Part shown: in pieces, positions 34,207 to 47,800 of the stretch
How the letters are laid out: each line of letters opens with the position of its first letter
Position numbering within the stretch: position 1 is the stretch's first letter
NCBI RefSeq assembly: GCF_029227915.1
Contig: NC_079881.1
Location: 30,295,501-30,359,500, forward strand
DNA: 64,000 nucleotides
Reading direction: 5' to 3'
Source: Hydractinia symbiolongicarpus
Taxonomy: Eukaryota; Cnidaria; Hydrozoa; Anthoathecata; Hydractiniidae
Translations under genes and position numbers: made by a program
The notes under the pieces: model-generated
What the model was told of the DNA's origin: nothing
What the model saw: only the letters and a program-made list of their open reading frames with translations
Databases searched by the model: none

Positions 34207-37200
34207 ATAAAAGAAGTTTAATCGCCGGCAAACGAAAACCCGCGATTTCCCGTAAATCCCGGGCTTGGCCCGTATAGTTGAATGTATATAAAGAAAGTAC
34301 CCAAGGAATAAACTGATTTCCGGAACGATTTTTTAAATTATTTCTGCACCACTAGAACGAATGAGACTTGTAGTTTTCAAAAATGTTTTCATTTTTGATG
34401 AGACGCTGAATAAAAGAAGTTTAATCGCCGGCAAACGAAAACCTGCGACTTCCCGTAAATCCCGGACTCGGCCCGTATAGTCAAAAGTATACAAATAAAG
34501 TACCCAGGGAGTAAACTCATTTCTCGAACGATTTTTTAAATTATTTTTCCACCACTAAAACGCATGAGACTTGTAGTTTTCAGAAATGTTTTCATTTTTG
34601 ATGAGACGCTGAATAAAAGAAGTTTAATCGCCGGCAAACAAAAACTCGCGATTTCCCGTAAATCCCGGGCTTGGCCCATATAGTCAAAAGTATACAAAGA
34701 AAGTACCCAGGGAGTAAACTCATTTCCCGAACGATTGATTAAATTATTTTTTCACCACTAAAACGCATGAGACTTGTAGTTTTCAAAAATGTTTTCATTT
34801 TTAATGAGACGCTTAATGAAAGAGGTTTAATCGACGGCAAACGAAAACCCGGGATTTCCCGTAAATCCCGGGCTTGTCCCGTATAGTCCAATGTATACAA
34901 AGAAAGTACCCTGTGAGTTAACTCATTTCCAGGACGATTTTTTAAATTATCTTTTCACCACTAAATCGCATGAGACTTGTAGTTTTCAAAAATGTTTTCA
35001 TTTTTGATGAGACGCTGAATAAAAGAAGTTTAATCGCCGGTAAACGAAAACCTGCGATTTCCCGTAAATCCCAGACTCGGTCCGTATAGTCAAAAGTATA
35101 CAAAGAAAGTACCCAGGGAGAAAACGCATTTCCTGAACGATTTTTTAAATTATTATTTCACCACTAAAGCCCATGAGACTTGTAGTTTTTAAAAATGTTT
35201 TCATTTTTGATGAGACGCTTAATGAAAGAGGTTTAATCGCCGGCAAACGAAAACCCGCGATTTCCCGTAAATCCCGGGCTTGGCCCGTATAGTCAAAAGT
35301 ATACAAAGAAAGTACCCAGGGAGTAAACTCATTTCCCGAACAATTTTTTAAATTATTTTTTCACCACTAAAACGCATGAGACTTGTAGTTTTTAAACTTG
35401 TTTTCATTTTTGATGAGACGCTGAATAAATGAAGTTTAATCGCCGGCAAACGAAAACCCGCGATTTCCCGTAAATCCGGGGCTTGGCCCGTATAGTTGAA
35501 TGTATATAAAGAAAGTACCCAAGGAGTAAACTGATTTCCATAACGATTTTTCAAATTATTTCTGCACCACTAGAACGAATGAGACTTGTAGTTTTCAAAA
35601 ATGTTTTCATTTTTAATGAGACGCTTAATAAAAGAGGTTTAATCGCCGGCAAACGAAAACCCGTGACTTCCCGTAAATCCCGGGCTTGACCCGTATAGTT
35701 GAATGTATATAAACAAAGTACCCAAGGAGTAAACTGATTTCTGGAACGATTTTTCAAATTATTTCTGCACCACTAGAACGAATGAGACTTGTAGTTTTTA
35801 AAACTGTTTTCATTTTTAATGAGACGCTTAATGAAAGATGTTTAATCGCCGGCAAACGAAAACCCGCGATTTCCCGTAAATCCCGGGCTTGTCCCGTATA
35901 GTCGAATGTATACAAAGAAAGTACCCTGTGAGTAAACTCATTTCCAGAAGGATTTTTTAAATTATCTTTTCACCACTAAATCGCATGAGACTTGTAGTTT
36001 TCAAAAATGTTTTCATTTTTGATGAGACGCTGAATAAAAGAAGTTTAATCGCCGGCAAACGAAAACCCGCGATTTCCCGTAAATCCCGGGCTTGGCCCGT
36101 ATAGTTGAATGTATATAAAGAAAGTACCCAAGGAATAAACTGATTTCCGGAACGATTTTTTAAATTATTTCTGCACCACTAGAACGAATGAGACTTGTAG
36201 TTTTCAAAAATGTTTTCATTTTTGATGAGACGCTGAATAAAAGAAGTTTAATCGCCGGCAAACGAAAACCTGCGACTTCCCGTAAATCCCGGACTCGGCC
36301 CGTATAGTCAAAAGTATACAAATAAAGTACCCAGGGAGTAAACTCATTTCTCGAACGATTTTTTAAATTATTTTTCCACCACTAAAACGCATGAGACTTG
36401 TAGTTTTCAGAAATGTTTTCATTTTTGATGAGACGCTGAATAAAAGAAGTTTAATCGCCGGCAAACAAAAACTCGCGATTTCCCGTAAATCCCGGGCTTG
36501 GCCCATATAGTCAAAAGTATACAAAGAAAGTACCCAGGGAGTAAACTCATTTCCCGAACGATTGATTAAATTATTTTTTCACCACTAAAACGCATGAGAC
36601 TTGTAGTTTTCAAAAATGTTTTCATTTTTAATGAGACGCTTAATGAAAGAGGTTTAATCGACGGCAAACGAAAACCCGGGATTTCCCGTAAATCCCGGGC
36701 TTGTCCCGTATAGTCCAATGTATACAAAGAAAGTACCCTGTGAGTTAACTCATTTCCAGGACGATTTTTTAAATTATCTTTTCACCACTAAATCGCATGA
36801 GACTTGTAGTTTTCAAAAATGTTTTCATTTTTGATGAGACGCTGAATAAAAGAAGTTTAATCGCCGGTAAACGAAAACCTGCGATTTCCCGTAAATCCCA
36901 GACTCGGTCCGTATAGTCAAAAGTATACAAAGAAAGTACCCAGGGAGAAAACGCATTTCCTGAACGATTTTTTAAATTATTATTTCACCACTAAAGCCCA
37001 TGAGACTTGTAGTTTTTAAAAATGTTTTCATTTTTGATGAGACGCTTAATGAAAGAGGTTTAATCGCCGGCAAACGAAAACCCGCGATTTCCCGTAAATC
37101 CCGGGCTTGGCCCGTATAGTCAAAAGTATACAAAGAAAGTACCCAGGGAGTAAACTCATTTCCCGAACAATTTTTTAAATTATTTTTTCACCACTAAAAC

Positions 37201-37887
37201 GCATGAGACTTGTAGTTTTTAAACTTGTTTTCATTTTTGATGAGACGCTGAATAAATGAAGTTTAATCGCCGGCAAACGAAAACCCGCAATTTCCCGTAA
37301 ATCCGGGGCTTGGCCCGTATAGTTGAATGTATATAAAGAAAGTACCCAAGGAGTAAACTGATTTCCATAACGATTTTTCAAATTATTTCTGCACCACTAG
37401 AACGAATGAGACTTGTAGTTTTCAAAAATGTTTTCATTTTTAATGAGACGCTTAATAAAAGAGGTTTAATCGCCGGCAAACGAAAACCCGTGACTTCCCG
37501 TAAATCCCGGGCTTGACCCGTATAGTTGAATGTATATAAACAAAGTACCCAAGGAGTAAACTGATTTCTGGAACGATTTTTCAAATTATTTCTGCACCAC
37601 TAGAACGAATGAGACTTGTAGTTTTTAAAACTGTTTTCATTTTTAATGAGACGCTTAATGAAAGATGTTTAATCGCCGGCAAACGAAAACCCGCGATTTC
37701 CCGTAAATCCCGGGCTTGTCCCGTATAGTCGAATGTATACAAAGAAAGTACCCTGTGAGTAAACTCATTTCCAGAAGGATTTTTTAAATTATCTTTTCAC
37801 CACTAAATCGCATGAGACTTGTAGTTTTCAAAAATGTTTTCATTTTTGATGAGACGCTGAATAAAAGAAGTTTAATCGCCGGCAAAC
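34207..37887. repeat. 1827-bp higher-order repeat, two tandem copies
   Basis: Nine 203-bp monomers repeat at exactly 1827 bp. Markers: AGAACGAATG monomer starts at 34348/36175, GATTGATTAAATT at 34735/36562, CCCGGGATTTCCC at 34848/36675 and AACCCGTGACTTCCC at 35658/37485. I found a single difference by eye (CCGCGATT at 35457 versus CCGCAATT at 37284), so the copies are extremely similar. Confidence 0.9.
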
Positions 37888-39420
37888 TAAAACCTGCGAT
37901 TTCCCGTAAATCCCAGACTCGGCCCGTATAGTCAAAAGTATACAAAGAAAGTACCCAGGGAGTAAACTCATTTCCCCAACGATTTTTTAAATTATTATTT
38001 CACCACTAAAGCCCATGAGACTTGTAGTTTTTAAAAATGTTTTCATTTTTGATGAGACGCTTAATGAAAGAGGTTTATTCGCCGGCAAACGAAAACCCGC
38101 TTTTTCCCGCAAATCCCGGGCTTGGCCCATATAGTCGAATGTGTACAAAGAAAGTACCCTGTGAGTAAACTCATTTCCAGAACGATTTTTTAAATTATTT
38201 TTTCACCACTAAAAGGCATAAGACTTGTAGTTTTCAAAAATGTTTTCATTTTTGATGAGACGCTAAATAAAAGAAGTTTAATCGCCGGCAAACGAAAACC
38301 CGCGATTTCCCGTAAATCCCGGGCTTGGCCCGTATAGTCAAAAGTATACAAAGAAAGTACCCAGGGAGTAAACTCATTTCCCGAACGATTTTTTAAATTA
38401 TTTTTTCACCACTAAAACGCAAGAGACTTGTAGTTTTTAAACTTGTTTTCATTTTTGATGAGAAGCTGAATAAAAGAAGTTTAATCGCCGGCAAACGAAA
38501 ACCCGCGATTTCCCGTAAATCCCGGGCTTGGCCCGTATAGTTGAATGTATATAAAGAAAGTACCCAAGGAGTAAACTGATTTCCGGAACGAGTTTTCAAA
38601 TTATTTCTGCACCACTAGAACGAATGAGACTTGTAGTTTTCAAAAATGTTTTCATTTTTAATGAGACGCTTAATGAAAGAGGTTTAATCGCCGGCAAACG
38701 AAAACCCGCGATTTCCCGTAAATCCCGGGCTTGTCCCGTATAGTCGAATGTATACAAAGAAAGTACCCTGTGAGTAAACTCATTTCCAGAACGATTTTTT
38801 AAATTATCTTTTCACCACTAAATCGCATGAGACTTGTAGTTTTCAAAAATGTTTTCATTTTTGATGAGACGCTGAATAAAAGAAGTTTAATCGCCGGCAA
38901 ACGAAAACCTGCGATTTCCCGTAAATCCCGGACTCGGCCTGTAAAGTTAAAAGTATACAAAAAAAGTACCCAGGGAGTAAACTCATTTCCCGAACGATTT
39001 TTTAAATTATTATTTAACCACTAAAGCCCATGAGACTTGTAGTTTTCAAAAATGTTTTCATTTCTGATGAGACGCTGATTAAAAGAAGTTTAATCGCCGG
39101 CAAACGAAAACCCGCCATTTCCCGTAAATCCCGGGCTTGGCCCGTATAGTCAAAAGTATACAAAGAAAGTACCCAGGGAGTAAACTCATTTCCCGAACGA
39201 TTTTTTATATTACTTTCACCACTAAAACGCATGAGACTTGTAGTTTTCAAAAATGTTTTCATTTTTGATGGGACGCTGAATAAAAGAAGTTTAATCGCCG
39301 GCAAACGAAAACCCGCGATTTCCCGTAAATCCCGGACCCGGCCCGGATAGTCAAAAGTATACAAAGAAAGTACCCAGGGAGTAAACTCATTTACCGAACA
39401 ATTTTGTAAATTATTTTTTC

Positions 39421-39534
39421 ACCACTAAAACGCATGAGACTTGTAGTTTTCAAAAATGTTTTCATTTTTGATGAGACGCTTAATGAAAGAGGTTTAATCG
39501 CCGGCAAACGAAAACCCGCGATTTCCCGTTTTTC
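39421..39534. repeat. 114-bp truncated monomer (first of three)
   Basis: Here GATTTCCCG is joined straight to TTTTTCACCAC of the next monomer, an 89-bp deletion that removes the whole 3' half. The same junction occurs at 40347-40460 and 41273-41386. Because 114 is a multiple of three, short ORFs on either strand run through the junction here. That is a by-product, not a gene. Confidence 0.92.
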
Positions 39535-42198
39535 ACCACTAAAACGCATGAGACTTGTAGTTTTCAAACTTGTTTTCATTTTTGATGAGACGCTGAATAA
39601 AATAAGTTTAATCGCCGGCAAACGAAAACCCGCGATTTCCCGTAAATCCCGGCCTTGGCCCGTATAGTTGAATGTATATAAAGAAAGTACCCAAGGAGTA
39701 AACTGATTTCCGGAACGATTTTTCAAATTATTTCTGCACCACTAGAACGAATGAGACTTGTAGTTTTCAAAAATGTTTTCATTTTTAATGAGACGCTTAA
39801 TGAAAGAGGTTTAATCGCCGGCAAACGAAAACCCGCGATTTCCCGTAAATCCCGGGCTTGTCTCGTATAGTCCAATGTATACAAAGAAAGTACCCTGTGA
39901 GTTAACTCATTTCCAGAACGATTTTTTAAATTATCTTTTCACCACTAAATCACATGAGACTTGTAGTTTTCAAAAATGTTTTCATTTTTGATGAGACGCT
40001 GAATAAAAGAAGTTTAATCGCCGGCAAACGAAAACCCGCGATTTCCCGTAAATCCCGGGCTTGGCCCGTATAGTCAAAAGTATACACAGAAAGTACCCAG
40101 GGAGTAAACTCATTTCCCGAACGATTTTTTAAATTATTTTTTCACCACTAAAACGCATGAGACTTGTAGTTTTTAAACTTGTTTTCATTTTTGATGAGAC
40201 GCTGAATAAAAGAAGTTTAATCGCCGGCAAACGAAAACCCGCGATTTCCTGTAAATCCCAGACTCGGCCCGTATAGTCAAAAGTATACAAAGAAAGTACC
40301 CAGGGAGTAAACTCATTTCCCCAACGATTTTTTAAATTATTATTTCACCACTAAAACCCATGAGACTTGTAGTTTTTAAAAATGTTTTTATTTTTGATGA
40401 GACGCTGAATAAAAGGAGTTTAATCGCCGGCAAACGAAAACCCGCGATTTCCCGTTTTTCACCACTAAAACGCATGAGACTTGTAGTTTTCAAACTTGTT
40501 TTCATTTTTGATGAGACGCTGAATAAGAGAAGTTTAATCGCCGGCAAACGAAAACCCGCGATTTCCCGTAAATCCCGGGCTTGGCACGTATAGTTGAATG
40601 TATATAAAGAAAGTACCCAAGAAGTAAACTGATTTCCCGAACGATTTTTCAAATTATTTCTGCACCACTAGAACGAATGAGACTTGTAGTTTTCAAAAAT
40701 GTTTTCATTTTTAATGAGACGCTTAATGAAAGAGGTTTAATCGCCGGCAAACGAAAACCCGCGATTTCCCGTAAATCCCGGGCTTGTCCCGTATAGTCCA
40801 ATGTATACAAAGAAAGTACCCTGTGAGTTAACTCATTTCCAGAACGATTTTTTAAATTATCTTTTCACCACTAAATCGCATGAGACTTGTAGTTTTCAAA
40901 AATGTTTTCATTTTTGATGAGACGCTGAATAAAAGAAGTTTAATCGCCGGCAAACGAAAACCCGCGATTTCCCGTAAATCCCGGGCTTGGCCCGTATAGT
41001 CAAACGTATACACAGAAAGTACCCAGGGAGTAAACTCATTTCCCGAACGATTTTTCAAATTATTTCTGCACCACTAGAACGAATGAGACTTGTAGTTTTC
41101 AAAAATGTTTTCATTTTTAATGAGACGCTTAATGAAAGAGGTTTAATCGCCGGCAAACGAAAACCCGCGATTTCCCGTAAATCCCGGACCCGGCCCGGAT
41201 AGTCAAAAGTATACAAAGAAAGTACCCAGGGAGTAAACTCATTTCCCGAACAATTTTGTAAATTATTTTTTCACCACTAAAACGCATGAGACTTGTAGTT
41301 TTCAAAAATGTTTTCATTTTTGATGAGACGCTTAATGAAAGAGGTTTAATCGCCGGCAAACGAAAACCCGCGATTTCCCGTTTTTCACCACTAAAACGCA
41401 TGAGACTTGTAGTTTTCAAACTTGTTTTCATTTTTGATGAGACGCTGAATAAAAGAAGTTTAATCGCCGGCAAACGAAAACCCGCGATTTCCCGTAAATC
41501 CCGGGCTTGGCACGTATAGTTGAATGTATATAAAGAAAGTAATCAAGAAGTAAACTGATTTCCCGAACGATTTTTCAAATTATTTCTGCACCACTAGAAC
41601 GAATGAGACTTGTAGTTTTCAAAAATGTTTTCATTTTTAATGAGACGCTTAATGAAAGAGGTTTAATCGCCGGCAAACGAAAACCCGCGATTTCCCGTAA
41701 ATCCCGGGCTTGTCCCGTATAGTCCAATGTATACAAAGAAAGTACCCTGTGAGTTAACTCATTTCCAGAACGATTTTTTAAATTATCTTTTCACCACTAA
41801 ATCGCATGAGACTTGTAGTTTTCAAAAATGTTTTCATTTTTGATGAGACGCTGAATAAAAGAAGTTTAATCGCCGGCAAACGAAAACCCGCGATTTCCCG
41901 TAAATCCCGGGCTTGGCCCGTATAGTCAAAAGTATACACAGAAAGTACCCAGGGAGTAAACTCATTTCCCGAACGATTTTTTAAATTATTTTTTCACCAC
42001 TAAAACGCATGAGACTTGTAGTTTTTAAACTTGTTTTCATTTTTGATGAGACGCTGAATAAAAGAAGTTTAATCGCCGGCAAACGAAAACCCGCGATTTC
42101 CCGTAAATCCCGGGCTTGGCCCGTATAGTTGAATGTATATAAAGAAAGTACCCAAGGAGTAAACTGATTTCCGGAACGATTTTTCAAATTATTTCTGC
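39421..42198. repeat. 926-bp higher-order repeat, three copies with 114-bp monomer
   Basis: Each unit is one 114-bp monomer followed by four 203-bp monomers (114+812 = 926), starting at 39421, 40347 and 41273. The last monomer of copy 2 ends like the monomer before copy 1 (CCCGGACCCGGCCCGG, then CAATTTTGTAAATT), so copies 1 and 3 share a wider duplication at 1852 bp. Confidence 0.9.
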
Positions 42199-43011
42199 AC
42201 CACTAGAACGAATGAGACTTGTAGTTTTCAAAAATGTTTTCATTTTTAATGAGACGTTTAATGAAAGAGGTTTAATCGCCGGCAAACGAAAACCCGCGAT
42301 TTCCCGTAAATCCCGGGCTTGTCCCGTATAGTCCAATGTATACAAAGAAAGTACCCTGTGAGTTAACTCATTTCCAGAACGATTTTTTAAATTATCTTTT
42401 CACCACTAAATCGCATGAGACTTGTAGTTTTCAAAAATGTTTTCATTTTTGATGAGACGCTGAATAAAAGAAGTTTAATCGCCGGCAAACGAAAACCTGC
42501 GATTTCCCGTAAATCCCGGGCTTGGCCCGTATAGTCAAAAGTATACACAGAAAGTACCCAGGGAGTAAACTCATTTCCCGAACGATTTTTTAAATTATTT
42601 TTTCACCACTAAAACGCATGAGACTTGTAGTTTTTAAACTTGTTTTCATTTTTGATGAGACGCTGAATAAAAGAAGTTTAATCGCCGGCAAACGAAAACC
42701 CGCGATTTCCCGTAAATCCCGGGCTTGGCCCGTATAGTTGAATGTATATAAAGAAAGTACCCAAGGAGTAAACTGATTTCCGGAACGATTTTTTTAAATT
42801 ATTTCTGCACCACTAGAACGAATGAGACTTGTAGTTTTCAAAAATGTTTTCATTTTTAATGAGACGTTTAATGAAAGAGGTTTAATCGCCGGCAAACGAA
42901 AACCCGCGATTTCCCGTAAATCCCGGGCTTGTCCCGTATAGTCGAATGTATACAAAGAAAGTACCCTGTGATAAAAATCATTTCCAGAAGGATTTTTTAT
43001 ATTATCTTTTC
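41590..43011. repeat. 609-bp three-monomer higher-order repeat
   Basis: The order AGAACGAATG monomer, AAATCGCATG monomer, TTTTTAAACTTG monomer occurs at 41590/41793/41996 and again at 42199/42402/42605, with the next AGAACGAATG monomer at about 42809. It overlaps the end of the third 926-bp unit, showing that one higher-order repeat arose from part of another. Confidence 0.82.
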
Positions 43012-44821
43012 ACCACTAAAACGCATGAGACTTGTAGATTTTAAACTTGTTTTCATTTTTGATGAGACGCTGAATAAAAGAAGTTTAATCGCCGGCAAAC
43101 GAAAACCCGCGATTTCCTGTAAATCCCAGACTCGGCCCGTATAGTCAAAAGTATACAAAGAAAGTACCCAGGGAGTAAACTCATTTCCCCAACGATTTTT
43201 TAAATTATTATTTCACCACTAAAACCCATGAGACTTGTAGTTTTTAAAAATGTTTTTATTTTTGATGAGACGCTGAATAAAAGGAGTTTAATCGCCGGCA
43301 AACGAAAACCCGCCATTTCCCGTAAACCCCGGACTCGGCCCGTATAGTCAAAAGTATACAAAGAAAATACCCAGGGAGTAAACTCATTTCCCGAATGATT
43401 TTTTAAATTATTTTTTCACCACTAAAACGCATGAGACTTGTAGTTTTCAAAAATGTTTTCATTTTTGATGAGACGCTTAATGAAAGAGGTTTAATCGCCG
43501 GCAAACGAAAACCAGCGATTTCCCCTAAATCCCGGGCTTGGCCCGTGTAGTCGAATGTATACAAAGAAAGTAACCAGGGAGTAAACTCATTTCCCGAACG
43601 ATTTTTTAAATTTTTTTTCACCACTAAAACGCATGAGACTTGTAGTTTTCAAAAATGTTTTCATTTTTGATGAGACGCTTCATGAAAGAGGTTTAATCGC
43701 CGGCAAACAAAAACCCGCGATTTCCCGTAAATCCCGGGCTTGGCCCGTATAGTCAAAAGTATACAAAGAAAGTACCCAGGGAGTAAACTCATTTCCCAAA
43801 CGATTTTTTAAATTATTTTTTCACCACTAAAACGCATAAGACTTGTAGTTTTCAAAAATGTTTTTATTTTTGATGAGACGCTGAATAAAAGAAGTTTAAT
43901 CGCCGGCAAACGAAAACCCGCAATTTCCCGTAAATCCCGGACTCGGCCCGTATAGTCAAAAGTATACAAAGAAAGTACCCAGGGAGTAAACTCATTTCCC
44001 GAACGATTTTTTAAATTATTTTTTCACCACTAAAACGCATGAGACTTGTAGTTTTCAAAAATGTTTTCATTTTTGATGAGACGCTTAATGAAAGAGGTTT
44101 AATCGCCGGCAAACAAAAACCAGCGATTTCCTCTAAATCCCGGGCTTGGCCCGTGTAGTCGAATGTATACAAAGAAAGTAACCAGGGAGTAAACTCATTT
44201 CCCGAACGATTTTTTAATTTTTTTTTCACTACTAAAACGCATGAGACTTGTAGTTTTCAAAAATGTTTTCATTTTTGATGAGACGCTTAATGAAAGAGGT
44301 TTAATCGCCGGCAAACAAAAACCCGCGATTTCCCGTAAATCCCGGGCTTGGCCCGTATAGTCAAAAGTATACAAAGAAAGTACCCAGGGAGTAAACTCAT
44401 TTCCCGAACGATTTTTTAAATTATTTTTTCACCACTAAAACGCATAAGACTTGTAGTTTTCAAAAATGTTTTCATTTTTGATGAGACGCTGAATAAAAGA
44501 AGTTTAATCGCCGGCAAACAAAAACCCGCGATTTCCCGTAAATCTCGGGCTTGGCCCGTATAGTCAAAAGTATACAAAGAAAGTACCCAGGGAGTAAACT
44601 CATTTCCCGAACGATTGATTAAATTATTTTTTCACCACTAAAACGCATAAGACTTGTAGTTTTCAAAAATGTTTTCATTTTTGATGAGACGCTGAATAAA
44701 AGAAGTTTAATCGCCGGCAAACGAAAACCCGCAATTTCCCGTAAATCCCGGACTCGGCCCGTATAGTCAAAAGTATACAAAGAAAGTACCCAGGGAGTAA
44801 ACTCATTTCCCGAACGATTTT

Positions 44822-47800
44822 TTAAATTATTTTTTCACCACTAAAACGCATGAGACTTGTAGTTTTCAAAAATGTTTTCATTTTTGATGAGACGCTTAAT
44901 GAAAGAGGTTTAATCGCCGGCAAACGAAAACCAGCGATTTCCCCTAAATCCCGGGCTTGGCCCGTGTAGTCGAATGTATACAAAGAAAGTAACCAGGGAG
45001 TAAACTCATTTCCCGAACGATTTTTTAATTTTTTTTTCACTACTAAAACGCATGAGACTTGTAGTTTTCAAAAATGTTTTCATTTTTGATGAGACGCTTA
45101 ATGAAAGAAGTGTAATCGCCGGCAAACAAAAACCCGCGATTTCCCGTAAATCCCGGGCTTGGCCCGTATAGTCAAAAGTATACAAAGAAAGTACCCAGGG
45201 AGTAAACTCATTTCCCGAACGATTTTTTAAATTATTTTTTCACTACTAAAACGCATAAGACTTGTAGTTTTCAAAAATGTTTTCATTTTTGATGAGACGC
45301 TGAATAAAAGAAGTTTAATCGCCGGCAAACAAAAACCCGCGATTTCCCGTAAATCTCGGGCTTGGCCCGTATAGTCAACAGTATACAAAGAAAGTACCCA
45401 GGGAGTAAACTCATTTCCCGAACGATTGATTAAATTATTTTTTCACCACTAAAACGCATGAGACTTGTAGTTTTCAAAAATGTTTTCATTTTTAATGAGA
45501 CGCTTAATGAAAGAGGTTTAATCGCCGGCAAACGAAAACCCGGGATTTCCCGTAAATCCCGGCTTGTCCCGTATAGTCCAATGTATACAAAGAAAGTACC
45601 CTGTGAGTTAACTCATTTCCAGGACGATTTTTTAAATTATCTTTTCACCACTAAATCGCATGAGACTTGTAGTTTTCAAAAATGTTTTCATTTTTGATGA
45701 GACGCTGAATAAAAGAAGTTTAATCGCCGGCAAACGAAAACCCGCGATTTCCCCTAAATCCCAGACTCGGCCCGTATAGTCGAAAGTATACAAAGAAAGT
45801 ACCCAGGGAGTAAACTCATTTCCCCAACGATTTTTTAAATTATTATTTTACCACTAAAACCCATGAGACTTGTAGTTTTTAAAAATGTTTTTATTTTTGA
45901 TGAGACGCTGAATAAAAGGAGTTTAATCGCCGGCAAACGAAAACCCGCCATTTCCCGTAAACACCGGACTCGGCCCGTATAGTCAAAAGTATACAAAGAA
46001 AGTACCCAGGGAGTAAACTCATTTCCCGAACGCTTTTCTAAATTATTTTTTCACGACTAAAACGCATGAGACTTGTAGTTTTCAAAAATGTTTTCATTTT
46101 TGATGAGACGCTGAATAAAAGAAGTTTAATCGCCGGCAAACGAAAACCCGCGATTTCCTGTAAATCCCGGACTCGGCCCGTATAGTCAAAAGTATACAAA
46201 GAAAGTACCCAGGGAGTAAACTCATTTCCCGAACGATTTTTTAAATTATTTTTTCACCACTAAAACGCATGAGACTTGTAGTTTTCAAAAATCTTTTCAT
46301 TTTTGATGAGACGCTTAATGAAAGAGGTTTAATCGCCGGCAAACGAAAACCAGCGATTTCCCCTAAATCCCGGGCTTGGCCCGTGTAGTCGAATGTATAC
46401 AAAGAAAGTAACCAGGAAGTAAACTCATTTCCCGAACGATTGATTAAATTATTTTTTCACCACTAAAACGCATAAGACTTGTAGTTTTCAAAAATGTTTT
46501 CATTTTTGATGAGACGCTGAATAAAAGAAGTTTAATCGCCGGCAAACGAAAACCCGCAATTTCCCGTAAATCCCGGACTCGGCCCGTATAGTCAAAAGTA
46601 TACAAAGAAAGTACCCAGGGAGTAAACTCATTTCCCGAACGATTTTTTAAATTATTTTTTTACCACTAAAACGCATGAGACTTGTAGTTTTCAAAAATGT
46701 TTTCATTTTTGATGAGACGCTTAATGAAAGAGGTTTAATCGCCGGCAAACGAAAACCAGCGATTTCCCCTAAATCCCGGGCTTGGCCCGTGTAGTCGAAT
46801 GTATACAAAGAAAGTAACCAGGGAGTAAACTCATTTCCCGAACGATTTTTTAATTTTTTTTTCACTATTAAAACGCATGAGACTTGTAGTTTTCAAAAAT
46901 GTTTTCATTTTTGATGAGACGCTTAATGAAAGAAGTTTAATCGCCGGCAAACAAAAACCCGCGATTTCCCGTAAATCCCGGGCTTGGCCCGTATAGTCAA
47001 AAGTATACAAAAAAAGTACCCAGGGAGTAAACTCATTTCCCGAACGATTTTTTAAATTATTTTTTCACCACTAAAACGCATAAGACTTGTAGTTTTCAAA
47101 AATGTTTTCATTTTTGATGAGACGCTGAATAAAAGAAGTTTAATCGCCGGCAAACAAAAACCCGCGATTTCCCGTAAATCTCGGGCTTGGCCCGTATAGT
47201 CAACAGTATACAAAGAAAGTACCCAGGGAGTAAACTCATTTCCCGAACGATTGATTAAATTATTTTTTCACCACTAAGACGCATGAGACTTGTAGTTTTC
47301 AAAAATGTTTTCATTTTTAATGAGACGCTTAATGAAAGAGGTTTAATCGCCGGCAAACGAAAACCCGGGATTTCCCGTAAATCCCGGCTTGTCCCGTATA
47401 GTCCAATGTATACAAAGAAAGTACCCTGTGAGTTAACTCATTTCCAGGACGATTTTTTAAAGTATCTTTTCACCACTAAATCGCATGAGACTTGTAGTTT
47501 TCAAAAATGTTTTCATTTTTGATGAGACGCTGAATAAAAGAAGTTTAATCGCCGGCAAACGAAAACCCGCGATTTCCCGTAAATCCCAGACTCGGCCCGT
47601 ATAGTCAAAAGTATACAACGAAAGTACCCAGGGAGTAAACTCATTTCCCCAACGATTTTTTAAATTATTATTTTACCACTAAAACCCATGAGACTTGTAG
47701 TTTTTAAAAATGTTTTTATTTTTGATGAGACGCTGAATAAAAGGAGTTTAATCGCCGGCAAACGAAAACCCGCCATTTCCCGTAAACCCCGGACTCGGCC

